NCBI GenBank assembly: GCA_000708835.1
Contig: DF236952.1
Location: forward strand, 421,448-485,447
Direction of reading: 5' to 3'
Length of the DNA stretch: 64,000 nucleotides
Origin: Klebsormidium nitens
Lineage: Eukaryota > Streptophyta > Klebsormidiophyceae > Klebsormidiales > Klebsormidiaceae
Position 1 is the first letter of the stretch; every line of letters begins with the position of its first letter. Made by a program: the position numbers and the translations under genes. The notes beneath the pieces are model-generated. The model saw nothing but the letters and a program-made list of their open reading frames with translations, had not been told where the DNA came from and searched no databases. Below are positions 1 through 12,700 of the stretch, one piece after another.

Positions 1-3000
1 AAGAGCGGGGTGAGATAGACGGCCCAACGGTTCGATGATTGGGAATGATAGCTTTCATGGATGAGAGGAGTAATAACACTTGGATTCAAATCTAATCAGA
101 TTCAAGCGAGCCTAGTACGCTCACGGGCCCACATGTGCCCAAATCTGATTCGAGGAGGAACAAGCGCTGTTCAAGATCGCAAAGTTCTCCACAACCAATG
201 GCAAATTATCGTCGGGTACTATATCTGCGTTCAATACTTTGTCTCTGGAATCTACCCATTTTGGTACGGAGTGAACAAAGATAACTTATATGCGAGAATG
301 TTGCTGAATTAAGTCAACACACTTTACCCTATTCTCGAACCAGCAACTGAGGGCAATACCGGGGTTGGTCTATAGTTCGAAGCTTCCAACAGCCCAGGAG
401 CGGAAGAAAGAGAAAAAAGCAGGAATGGAGGTTTCATTTGACCGAATGGACTTTGCAAAGCAAAGATATGGGTGAGATTCCGCGAACCTCATGATTGCGG
501 TGCAAACGGTTCGATCTGATGAGCCTCGTCATTGTTTGCAAACCATTTGACCCGTGCTTACCTGCAACCTCCCATGTACATCCAGCATAAAATCGTGAAA
601 GTGTATTCTTGTCTTCGCAATGCTTTCTGGCCTGCGCGCGAAACAAGAGCCCAGCCTCAGAAAGCAGGTAAGGCAAGGACCGAAAGCAGTTGATAACAAG
701 ATGCTGAGTATCCGTTTCCGTGAACAAATAGTTGCAGACCCAACGAGCACGTCCAGGCATCTGTTGCAAAGCCTTAAAGTTGATTGGACGGGGGAGTCAA
801 TTGATTGGAACTCACAGTTCTTTGTAAAACATGTCCATCAGCATAGTCTTCCTGCATGCACAAAAAGAGAAGTTGCCGGTAAGTTACATGGATTGTATGC
901 CTATTATTGGTTTTTGGTGGTAGCGAGTCCAGAATGTTAGAACCTCAAGGCCTTTAGATCTGATCTAATACTAGAGCAGGCTGTTCATTTGATTGAGTGA
1001 CTGAACGTTAGATGGTCAATTGATTGAACAATTGAAAGAACTTGCTTGACTAAGTAGTGCTTGAACAAACAAAATCGTGACTGAACAAACGACAAATTCT
1101 TTGATTGATCAATCTTCATCACCACGACTGGAGAATGCTCTTTCTCAACAAGTGTCAATCAAGGGATCAAACGTCGGACTAATCACGTACCCCTGTGACA
1201 TAATCCCCAAAATCGACAATTGAATCCGATGCTTCTCCTGGAAGCTTAGTCGTAGTGCCCCTTACCCTGTTCCAACACCACCATACAAATATAGGCCTCG
1301 CATTGGGACTGCGCCCGACCGGTGCGATAGGCCAACCAAGCGAGACCACCAGTTATCCCGACTGCACAAAGCATTGGAATAAGATCAATCCAGATCATGG
1401 GGCATGGAAAACGTCAGAAGCTAGTTAGCTTTGGAAAATTATTGCCTCCAGATCAGTCTTGCCAGGGCAGATTGATTTGTTGTTGCTGTATCAAGGACCA
1501 ACTCTCAACAAGGGAAACCATTGACAGATAAACGATATTTTCGGTTAATGGAAATCAAGCAACTAATAGGCGATCTGATAGGGGGTGACACGTGTCAGAA
1601 ACACTACCTGTCGCTTCCATAGTTCCTGCCCTCCGGCCGCTGATCTACCATGTCAACAAGCTCCTCATACAGATTCTGAAGGAGGACGAGAGCAGCCTCC
1701 TGCATACCATCAATTCATCAGAGCATCAGCATAAACGCAGCTACATTAGTACATGCTCTGAAGGTGCCAATCAAGGAATCAACGACCAATGACAAGTTCC
1801 ACTAGACCTTGAACAAGGACATGTCTGCACACATGGTTGAAGCTGGGGGCTACTATGAATGTGCGTGCATCACACCTGATGATCGTCTTCATTCATCACC
1901 CCTCCTTCCACCAGCTTCTGGTAGGCAGCAATAGGGCCAGGTCTGATTTCATATTCTGGTGGAATCTCAGCATCTGCACATAAGCCAACCGTGTCAGCTC
2001 AGGTGGAGAAGCTGAAACAAGGAGTCTTATCGTTAGGCTACAGAAATACTTTGCAACTGGATGTAAGAGGCTTCAAACCAGACCCCTTCAAAGGAGCTTC
2101 GTTGTTTGGGGCTGAGTTTGATCGGCCATACAATATCAGCTCGGGCATCCCAAACATGATAGCATTGCTTATGGAGATTACGTCATGGCCCAACGAGGGG
2201 CTATGTGTGTTGTACCATTGTGCACTGTAACAAGGATGTCAATACCCCATACCTCAACCGTCAAACAAATACTGGTTGATCAGGTCCCTAGAAGAAAGAA
2301 GTGAGCAATGCAGGACATGCCGCCCTTTTCACGAATTTTGCAATTCAAACCCTAAAATCTCATATTTGTGAAGGCCTTCACCAAAATGGACCAAACCAGA
2401 CATTCATCAACGATGCGTGTAGAGACTTCTGAGAGCAGAGGAGACAGCTTACACTGTGCATGCGAGCTGAAGCCTCTCTGCTGGCTTGCTGCACACATGG
2501 TTGCCAGGCTGGGAACCGCAGGGTACTGCACATGGGTCGAGGCTGACTTAGGCAACCTGCCCGACGTGCTGCACCCATCTTCCAGCCCTGCAGTATGCAT
2601 CTCCTCAGACCTAGGAATCTCAGCAAAGGACCCCACATCCACCCTCTGCAAACCGTTGCCCGTCGTCTGTGCCGAGGCTATAACCCGGCACAGCCTCGCC
2701 GCTCCCACTGCTCGATTGGCCCATGTCGCCACCTGCATGGCGGCCTCCTTCTCAGAAAGCCAGGCTCCGTCAGCTCCAACGACTTGTGGCCTCCCAGACT
2801 CTGCCCTTGCTGCTACACCACCTTAAAAGTATAAGCGTTCTCGCGCCCTGAGGCAATTGAGCCATTGAAGTTGCGATTTCCTCTCCTCCCTTCAACGCTG
2901 CCATGGCATGATGATGGCGCCTAGCTGCGCGTGCTGACGGGGCACAAGTCACGTAAAGTTGCATGACTCAGCGAGAAGCAGCATTAGGGTTCTGGAATTT

Positions 3001-3157
3001 AGGGTTTGCAAAAGCGTACAGGTTGGGTTTAGACCTTGATTACGGGCTGGTCATCCAAACCCCCTTCAAACCCCTTGTAACTCTGGCCCAGCTTCGCAAA
3101 AGTGAACATTGCTGGCCGGCACCTTCTTCGTTTTGCTTGGATCTCTGACAGGGCTAG
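1..3157. other. Intergenic region upstream of the S28 peptidase gene
   Basis: I see no supported gene here. Between about 980 and 1110 there are imperfect short repeats of the type TTGATTGA/TGAACAA. Overlapping open frames on both strands at 2352-2834 have no recognisable domain or splice context, and they contradict each other in frame. The last 150 bases before 3158 are probably promoter and 5' UTR of the next gene, but no clear TATA box decides the transcription start. Confidence 0.5.
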
Positions 3158-6100
3158 ATGGAGCTCCTTCCAACGGCGCCTTGTGTGCTGGCTTTCCTCC
3201 TCATCTTGGCCTTATGTACGCAGGGCGATGCCACCCAGGGAATTGGCCACCTCAGGATTCCCAGGGTTCGCAGGGACGCCAGCCTTGGTTCGCAATTGAC
3301 AGGCAGTCAGAGTAATGCACCCTACTCATATCGCACTGAATACTACAGTCAGACGTTGGATCACTTCGCCTTCACACCTGAAGCCACCTCCACATTTCAG
3401 CAGCGGTACCTGATCAACGATGAACACTGGCTGAAGGAAGGGCATGGCCCAATCTTTGTGTACATGGGAAATGAGGGGTACATTGACTGGTGAGGTTGTG
3501 CTCCCTGGTGAGGTGTTAGAATCTGAGTGCAATAGAACCGGTTGATGGTGTGGTTGTATTCAAGCAACCTGCTATAGCAAGAGGCTTTTATTTATATAGT
3601 CCCAATCTTGTACAATAACTTGAAGGAGGAGCGAGAGCTTGCTTGATGCGCAACTACAAATCGACAAATTAATGTGTCGATTGATTCAAACATTTCTGAA
3701 GTCAAGGCTCACAATCAGTACGTTGTGACCACGATGGGAATATCTGAATGTTTATAAGCTAGTGTCATTTGATTGAGAGGTGTCTTGTCTTCTGAATCGC
3801 TCATCGGGCCAACTGCACACTCTACCTATTTGATATCAAAAGCCTTTGATGTCAGTGGGAATGTGCTAAATCTCCAATATATGATTGTCGAGTCAACTAC
3901 TCCAGAAAACTTGTTAAAACATACTGCGGTGGCCATCCACATGTGCCAGCTTCCAATGTCTGCTTCTCTTTTGCTATGCGCTCATGCAGGGTATCAAGGG
4001 GGCTGCAGGAGCCCTTTGGTCAGTGCGTCCATTGAAACCTTCAGTATTTCATCTTTGGACCCTGCAGGTTTGCAAACAATACTGGATTCTTGTGGGATAT
4101 TGCTCCCGAATTTGGTGCCCTGTTGGTATTCCCTGAGCATCGGTGAGTATCTAGTGTGGCTTTCTGTTTAAGATGGACTCGAACACCTAAGAAAATAATA
4201 TACTCAAGATCCTTATAGATCACTGGAAGGATTTCAGCAGCAGTATCCTGGCCCAGTACTTCAAAATTTCATGAACACTAACTAGTTGTTTGATTGGTCA
4301 AAGAGTGACACCAGATATTTGGAGAATACAATCTGATTTTCAATCCCGAAGTAGAACGTCTGGCCGTTGCGCTTTAGCCTGTTGCCATGTCCAGCAGTTC
4401 CAGAAATTTTCATTGCACTCCTAGAGGATGTCTCTTTGGGAAGGACTGAGGTTTGCCTCAAAAATGCAGATACTACGGGGAGTCAATGCCCTTTGGGAGT
4501 CAGGAAGCTGCGTACAGGAACGCTTCCACGCTGGGGTACTTGAGCTCAGAGCAAGCCTTGGCTGACTACGCAACGCTCATTGTGGATCTGAAGAGGAACC
4601 TCAGCGCAGGGAACTCGTCTGTGGTTGTCTTTGGCGGATCATATGGTGGCAGTAAGTTGATCCTGATCTCTTCTGAGACCTGCGGTTCCTCTTGCTCGAG
4701 ACTGATAAAACCACAGGTAGTCAAAAGATACATAGACATCAATGAGCAATTCGGACATACGGGTTCAATCTTGTGTAGGTGCACTTCGAAATGGACTTTT
4801 TGCACGTTGCTGTGTTCTTGTACGGGAATAACACCTCCCATAACCAACGATTTGATCAAGAAAAGAGACAACACTTTCCAGCTTCGACCCTCCTCAAAGC
4901 AACGGCTGCCAATGCAGTGCTGGCCGCATGGTTCCGCATCAAGTACCCCCACATCGCCTGTGGTGCCGTTGCCTCGTCTGCCCCCATCCTCGAGTTCGAT
5001 GACGTCGTCCCTCTCGACTCCTTCTACCACATTGTGTCTGAAGACTTTAAGGTGTGGTTGCCTTAACGGACGGGATCTACTCACTTTTGCTTACAGCTCT
5101 GAACCCTGTCTTAAGAAGTATTATGTTACATACTCTGAACCCTGTCTTAAGAAGTATTATGTTACATACTCTGAACCCTGTCTTAAGAAGTATTTTGTTG
5201 CATATTGTACTGTCAAAACGGCGTCCTCTTGATGCCATCACGTCACGTCGTTATAGACGATCCTGTATCAAGTCGACTCTTGCAAGGTTCGGTCCGTGAC
5301 TGGCTGCATTTGTCCTTTCAGGTCGTCGCACCCCCTCATAATCACAGTCTTGCCCGCATCTCCTTTTCTCTCTCTCTCATTGTCGACCTCTCAGCAATTT
5401 TACTGCGGAGGTCAGAAGTGTAAACTTGACTCGGCCATCCACTTCAATCCTTGGCGCCAAGCACGTTGTCCGTCTTTGAAACCAACGTACTTCTTGTTGG
5501 GTGTACGGAATGAATCACACAAGGCGTCTCCTTCATGGTACCTCGCTAGCCAATCCAAGCCGTTCCGAACGTACTTCTTGGTGGAAGTAGCTGCCTGAAA
5601 GCCGAAGCCGAATGATCGCCGGTTGCTTGAAAAGGAAAATCAGGGCGTAAAATGAAACGGGCAGAATGAAAAGAAACGTAGAAGGCCAAGATGTGGCTAT
5701 TTCCAGCGTCCATCGAATCTATTCTCAAGAAAAGGAACGTTAAATGAGGACGGTATGACAGGAGGAGATTTGAGCGCCCGTGCTTTGCTTTGCAGCGGGA
5801 GAGCGTTTCGTGCTTCGAGACGATCAAGGCCTCTTGGGACGTCATTGATCAGGTCGCAGCGTCGCCGGCAAACGGTCTTCTCAAACTTGGAGAGGTCTTC
5901 CGACTCTGCCGGTAAGCCAGCATGCTATTCCCAGAGTAGCTACAGTCCTGGTATGGCCCTCCGATTCTCACGAGCTTTGAAACTTCTGTTCTCACAAGCT
6001 TACAGTCATTGATTTTCGCCCAGAGAGGCGAGCAGGAACGCATTTTGAGCGTTACGTAGTCATCCCTATTAGACAGGTTTCGGCGGCTTTCTTGCAGAAG

Positions 6101-9100
6101 CCGTGAGAGAGTACTCGGGATTCATCACGAGGGAAAGGTCGTGCGCGAGATGGATTTGGCTTAAGGAGAAGCTTGTCTTACCTGCAAACCGTGGCACACG
6201 CCCGTTGTTCGCCGATCCTCGGCACGTCACTGCCGAACAAGAACTTCTTTGGAGAAACGACGCCCGATGGAAGAGCCATAGAAGTGAACGACTGGATCTG
6301 GCATCTCTTCCGAACCCTTTGCAAGGCTCATCTCGGCGAAAACGCCCAGCCCAACTCTGAGTGTCCTTTAAACAGTGTCTATGAGCGACATTCACCAGCG
6401 TTTCTTGTGTGTTACAGGACGCCTGAGTCTGCGGAGGAAGTGAAGGACTGGCTGAGCGAGGCATATGCCAACCTGGCAATGGTTGACTACCCCTCCCCCG
6501 CCGCGTTCTTGGCTCCGCTCCCGGCTTGGCCGATCAGGGAGGTGAGGCTTCGATCGATTAAGCTCGAGCATCTTGAAAGGATTCAACTTGAGGAGTATTC
6601 GGAGGCAGACGCTGACCCAGGGTGGACACAATATCCTGATTCTCAGTCTTGGAGACGAGATGGAGATTTTTCAGCTTTCGAGTATCTGCGCCATTTCGTA
6701 GGGCGCGTCGACGGAAGAAAGCAGCGTCCACGGGTTATTCAGCCCAGAGCAGCTCTGTCGAATTCCAAACCAACAAAGTTACTGTCACAAAACGAAGCGA
6801 TTATATAGTGTTCAAGTCGATGATAGAAAAAGTTGAGATCTGACACCGAGCCCGTCTCAGCGCGTGTGGCGGCGTATCAGGGAGGCCTCCAGAACTCCGA
6901 GCAACTGGATAGAACGAATCACGAGTCTCCTGCGCGTCTTGAGAGTGCAACTGTCAGATCCTGGATGCATAACAATCCCATCTCAAAGGCACTTCGGAAG
7001 CGCGCTGATTTTCAGACTGCTTTCCGTTCTGGCAGGTTTGTCGTCAGATGGATGGGGCCCCCGCAGGCTCGAGCCTCCTGGAGCGGATTTACGCTGGCGC
7101 AAACGTGTACTTCAACTACTCGGGAGACGCCACGTGTTTCGAGATCGGGGCGGACCCGCACGGGGAGAACGGCTGGAACTACCAGGTGCGCAGAGGCCGC
7201 CGTGTGACGCAGAGGCACTGCCGCCTTTCCGTTACTTGTGCTTTGGACTCATGTCTGGCCGCTCGAGGTTCCGAAGCAACGCGTCCTTAGGAGGACGCGT
7301 GATCTAAAGGCGCTCTCAAGGTGTCTCGATCATGCCCTTTTTCAGGGTCTTGTTGTCGCGGCTTTGTTTTTTCGAAGTTCCAGGCTTTCGCGCATACATT
7401 CGTCCGAAGTTGGAGAGCAGTGGGGCTGGCCATCTGCAAAGTCAACAGGCTGCACAAGAACAGGTCAACATTGGACGTCGCTTTTGCTTCGCATTAGTAG
7501 CCTGACTTCTTATGCGGTTAGCTCATACTCGTACTTAAGAACGAAGGCGTACCCCAACCGCAACTATCTTGTGATGTTTCCCGGGGTTGCACCAACCTGG
7601 TGACGAGCAGCAACGAAAATTTTCAGCAAACCGAACGACAATGTGTTCAAGGGTCCGGTTGGGTTCCAGTAGCTAATCAATCTTAGATGCATGAAGTCAT
7701 CTTCGAAGTCGAAGAGACATTGAAATCCCTGAACCCTGTAGAATCTCGATATATTCTATTGTTCGCAGGGAGGCGCCGTCCTCCCTGCGCTGTGAAGTTT
7801 GCTTGCAGAGCGACAGATTGAAAGATCTGGCGCGAAGATGCAGCTCTTTGAGCTGCAAAAACGGGTCAGTAATCTCGTTAGCAGAGAACCGTGATTCTCG
7901 ATTAACTACGAACGTCGAGAATTCGCAAATATGTTCTATTGTTCGCTTGGCAGGCGTGCACCGAGATGGTGATGCCTATGTCCAGCAACGCGAGCAACAG
8001 CATGTTCGAGGCGTCGGAGTGGGACCTCCCCGCGTTCGTCAAGTCGTGCCAAGACCAGTTCGGCGTGACGCCGCGGCCGAACTGGGTGCTCACAGAATAC
8101 GGCGGCAGAGTAATGCTGACTGCGCTTCTTATCACACCAAGGTCACATAGTGGTGGTTTTTCTGGTCACACATCCCGGTCACTTTTCTGGTGACACCTCG
8201 AATCCCTATTCTGGTACTTTTGTGGTCACTCTCTGGTTAAACTTCTGGTCAATTTCTCTGATCACGAGGCACTTGTGTCTTGAGAAACTTTCCGCTTCGT
8301 CGGGTGATGGCGGATGTTTTTCGAAGCTGATTCAGTGCTCATAAACGCTTTTCTTATTCCGCCGCCCGTCTCGTCGGCACTGGAAGGATTTAATTGGTCA
8401 TCGGGGTTTTCTCAAAGTTTGAAGAGCAGCCTCTACGTTAAAAGCCGTTGCAGACGAGGGCGCAATATTGTATTCGCGAAGTCAATCATTCAAGTTGGAT
8501 TCCCTGTAAGGAGACGACCTTTGAGACGGTCGCGTTTCCCGGCTCAACCGCAAACTCCTGCCGGGTGACGTCATCGGCAGCGGATGCTGACGTGATCAGA
8601 GCACCCCTCGTGCAGGACGTGCAAACCGTGCTTCGCTATTCGGCGAGCAACATTGTTTTCTCCAACGGCGACCTGGATCCTTGGAGCGGCGGAGGGTGGG
8701 TCGCCCTCCTTCCTGCACTCCTTTATGTTGACCGGTCCTTTGATCCCGCGTTTTCAGCACACCACTTGCCCTGCTCCATGTCTGGCTGAATCCTTGCATG
8801 ATCGTAAGCTGTGTTTCAACAGTCGTACCTTTTGGGTGCTATCAAAACCAACTGTTCTGTCCGGGAGCCAAAGACAGCCTCTTCTCAACAGCCAGACTCT
8901 TGAGTGACGTCACTAGCACCGCGACGGAAGTCTGACCATGCACGTTTCCATCCCGCTCTTGCAGCGTGTTGGAAGACATTTCCAGTACCATCCATGCTGT
9001 CAAGATCAAGGACGGTAAGCGCTTCTTCCTCTTCCATTTCACAAGATTTGCTGCCCTACCTTGTCATGGTGCGGAAGACTTGGCTCTGTTCGTGTGTCCG

Positions 9101-9731
9101 TCCACTTTCTGTTCAAATGGCCACGAGAAATCTTCTAAGCTGCTCGGCTCGAGGATCTGGTTCCCTTATTGTGCAAGTGTTGCCTGCGTTTCACTCTAAG
9201 GCGCCTCGGAACGTGCTTCCAACGTCATCGAAGTCACTCTTCTGACAATCGTCGGGGCCATTGCGCATTTCATGTAGGTGCTTGTGGTTTAGTACGTCGT
9301 CAGAGCATAAAAGAAAGGTCTTTTTACCCCCTGGCAGACGACATCCTCTCCCTTACAGGACATTCTTCTTTGTTTGTTTCTTCAATATTAAAATTTCATT
9401 AGGAGTTGTTTACAATCTAGTAATCTGTGCCAAAAACTCTGCAACAGGCGCGCACCACTTGGATTTCCGAGCGGCTCTGCCGGACGACCCGCCTTCCCTC
9501 ATAGCAGCCCGAAAGACGGAGAAGGCATACATCGCAAAGTGGGTTTCGCAGCGGCGAGAGTCTAGCAGGAGCGGGGTCTTCTTTGGGCCAAGACTCGCAA
9601 TTTTTCTGGCCGGGTCAGCTGCTATCTTGTTCGGGGCGATCGGCATGCTCTTGGGGGCGTTGGGCGCTCGTGAGTATGTCAAGAGAGAGCAAAGCTCGAG
9701 AGCAGGTTACAGGAGTTTACAAGGTGTTTAG
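3158..9731 (+). CDS. Family S28 serine carboxypeptidase (lysosomal Pro-X carboxypeptidase-like)
   Basis: This gene encodes a secretory/vacuolar serine exopeptidase of family S28, the Pro-X carboxypeptidase and dipeptidyl peptidase II group. Exons: 3158-3489, 4068-4142, 4470-4651, 4918-5051, 5796-5911, 6418-6541, 7036-7185, 7954-8109, 8616-8695, 8965-9014 and 9448-9731. They sum to 1683 nt (560 residues). A signal peptide ([20 protein letters not shown]) is followed by the family start YSQTLDHF near residue 60. The nucleophile motif GGSYGG (Ser about 193) is rebuilt across intron 3, where the split codon a|tg gives the expected Met. The catalytic Asp lies in FSNGDLDPW (about 444) and the His in GAHHLDF (about 469-470). 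An unusual feature is a C-terminal hydrophobic stretch ([20 protein letters not shown]) that looks like a membrane anchor. The final exon could instead be spliced further at GCTC|GTGAGT near 9670. Family assignment is firm; substrate specificity is inferred. Confidence 0.9.
5097..5204. repeat. 36-bp tandem repeat, three copies, in S28 intron 4
   Basis: The unit begins CTCTGAACCCTGTCTTAAGA and is repeated three times with a strict 36-base period (starts 5097, 5133, 5169). The first two copies are essentially identical and the last has a few changes. It lies in the intron between S28 exons 4 and 5. The high identity points to a recent duplication. Confidence 0.9.
8144..8262. repeat. Degenerate CTGGTCAC-type repeats in S28 intron 8
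   Basis: A run of imperfect short units built on TTTTCTGGTCAC / TCTGGTGACAC recurs about seven times with variable spacing, inside the intron between exons 8 and 9 of the peptidase gene. It looks like an old minisatellite. I see no coding potential or splice role. Confidence 0.6.
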
Positions 9732-12700
9732 CGCGCGTCTCATGGTTGCCTGTCCATTACAATTGTTTACAAGGTGTTTAGCTTGGGTATCTTCATCGTC
9801 CTTCCATCTTGAGCTAGACCAACAGAGAGTTGAATTGTCAAAGGTGCATGGTACAACTCCGTGTTGAACATTGCAGGCAAACTTGAATCAGGTAATTACT
9901 ACGGCTTGTATAGTGTCATCTCTAACATGCTGAGTTGGGGTCAAGTTGCAATCCGATTGTGTACCTAATGAATCAGAAAGATACTCTTATGAGTAGCTGG
10001 AGCGGCAGCTCCAGAGCTCTTGCATGTGTGCACCATCAAGCAGATGGCATGTCTAGGCTGTACAATGTACATGTTGCGTACAAAAACGTTTTCGGCTGGT
10101 GCGCTTCATTGTCACGCTGTAGAGGCTCGTTGCCGTGGCTCATCGGAGCTGCGCGCGCGCGCGAGTTGTGAGCCGTTGATATTAGGGCTCGACCCGATCG
10201 GACGGCTGTAGGTTGCTGCAGTTTGTAGTCTACTGTGTGTAGACCCGAATGCTGAGTGACTGCGGCCAGCCCTATAAGCTGGACCCGAAAGTTGCTGATG
10301 CAACTTTCTGTACGTTGCCTTGAGAGAGAGAAGTCGCGCTATGGCGGCCTAGTGAGGTCTTTGATGGCAGCTTCTCTTCATGGGTGCCAAAGTGCAGAAG
10401 TTCCCTGAGCGCATGTGCTTGCGCTCTTGTATGACGTGCGGTGTGCAACTTGGCGGTGTGCCAAGCGGATCGGTGGGTCCATCATAAGTGGAATGCTTAT
10501 ATTTATGGGGGGGGGTAGCCAGCTAGTTTTGTTGTTGTTGGATTGGCATGATGCAATGCGTAGATGATGCGGAAGAGATGCTGGTGCCGAGGCGCTGCCG
10601 CAGCGATAGAGTACCGCATGACATCAATCCCAGACTCACGAGTCACACTAGGCCCCCTCATGCAAGATTAATTCAAGTGAAGGTCAGTGTGCACATTCGC
10701 GAAAATACGGCAGATCAAATGATTGTGCTAGGTCTGGCAAGCTTCGATCAACTCGCTGCAGCCACGTATAGCACAGACCGGATTGACCAGCATCGGCAAT
10801 CAATGATTGCACATGCTGCAATGGGCCATGACCGCCACTTTGGACTAAAGGTTACTCAGTGGCATGCAAACGGATCGGAAACTTATATAGTGGGTTAGAT
10901 ATGTCGAAATGGACAGGTGTCGTGTGCAGTATGTTTGCATGTGCGAGCGAAGCAGCAACTTCGTAGATGGCCAACTAGTGCATGGCAGTGACCTGGCATG
11001 TATAAGTATCAGATACGGCCAAACGCATGAGGTGTGGGAGGCAGCCACAAGGATCTTGCATCCGCAAGTGATGGAGTATGAACGAGATGAGGGGTAGAAG
11101 CCTGAATGTGCGGTTATTGTGCATATTCAAAATGGCCAGCATACTCAACGCACCTACGATTCAGATAGTACTACCTCGTTAGCAACTCAATAACTTTAGT
11201 GTTTTGCTTTTCAACAGCAGGTAAATGTGATTTGTCTGGAAACAACTTGAAACTTCGGGTAATCTCCAAACACTGTAGGAGGTGCGCAGTGTAGAGATCA
11301 GAACCTGCAGAATGAGCGTCCGCTTGTGAGAAAGAACAAGCCCTGAAGATGAACTGCGCCAAAGAAATCAATTTCGTGGGTATCAGGTTGAAATTTAGAG
11401 GACATGTAGGTCCGCAAAATCAGAACTTCAGATGCGGCCGTAGATGTCCCCAGTCCCTCTCGCTTATTAAGTTTTTGTGTTGAACCCAACCAATGTGGAT
11501 GGCAGTGTTCGACCGTCAATAAGCATATACAGCATGATATCTGTTTATCATATACGAGAAAGCCGAAAGTTGGGGCATCAAGAACCAACCGGCCAAGCAG
11601 TCAGAACAGCAGAATCCGGGTGAGCGGAATAAACTTGGAAGAATGGCACTGTGAGCAGCGACATCAATCCCTTATAATTGCTTCAGGATTAGCAACAGCA
11701 AAGACGACTGCCCACATGAGCTGTATCAGAAGCCAAGCGTACAGCTTTGTTTTCAGGCGAGGCTGCGGCATTTGATCAGTGCGCAACCCCTCAAAGTTGT
11801 GGTTTATCGTCATTTACAGCTCAGACTGATCAAACAAGTGCATCCCAAGAATCACACAGAGATCAGATCAGGTCGACTCAGGTGGAACATGACGAAAAAA
11901 GCGAAAACAACAGGCTAACACTTCATAGTTACGTACTTAACACTTGTAACACTACTTGTTACATAGTAACAAGACAAGATCCATGCCCACTTCAAACCTG
12001 ACAATCCTGATACCAGTAGTAAGCACGAGGCAGACAATACGATGTTCGGGGGATGCTCAGACCCTTAGATTCCGCCATCAGATTGCGCTCAGCACTATAA
12101 AGTGTGATCTGAATTTCGTCATCGCATCCCCCTTTGTTTAAGCAGAGCCAAACCCCTCACAGCAATGCAACCAAGTTCAGCATGGAAGGTCCAAGCGGAT
12201 CCGAATACATGAACACAGAACATTGATCTGACAACAGGAAGATTGATACAAAACATTCAAAGGTACCACCAAACAAAGTCGGGTTCTGATGCTGAGAGAA
12301 ACCTACTGCCAACATGATGCAGGGTCACCAGAAATCAGATCGGCAAAAGCAGCAACCAGAGGCTATGAAGCTGCCATAAGCACTCACCTCAACGAAGCGA
12401 TGGGCTGAAGGGAGGCGTTTCTTCAGGCCGCAATCTTCTTATGCCACCATCGAGATGACTTGCACCCTGCAGAATAGGACATCAGCACATCAGCAGCGGC
12501 ACCAAGCGGAAACAACACAAAACAGAAACCATCTTTGCATGGCCCTGAAGAAGGGAAAGAAACGGCAGATTGATGTTTCCCGCAAAGCACGAAGACGTCA
12601 GGGGGGCCCAAGTAGTAGGCAAGTGCCCCTCAGTACTCGTATCAAAGCAGGAGCTGCTCTCTGGGCTGCCGAACACCGGCTCAGGAAAGGAGTCCATGGC

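Noticed and set aside
2352-2834. Open frames on both strands of about 130-150 codons
   Set aside because: They overlap each other, have no recognisable domain or splice context, and look like chance frames in a GC-richer stretch.
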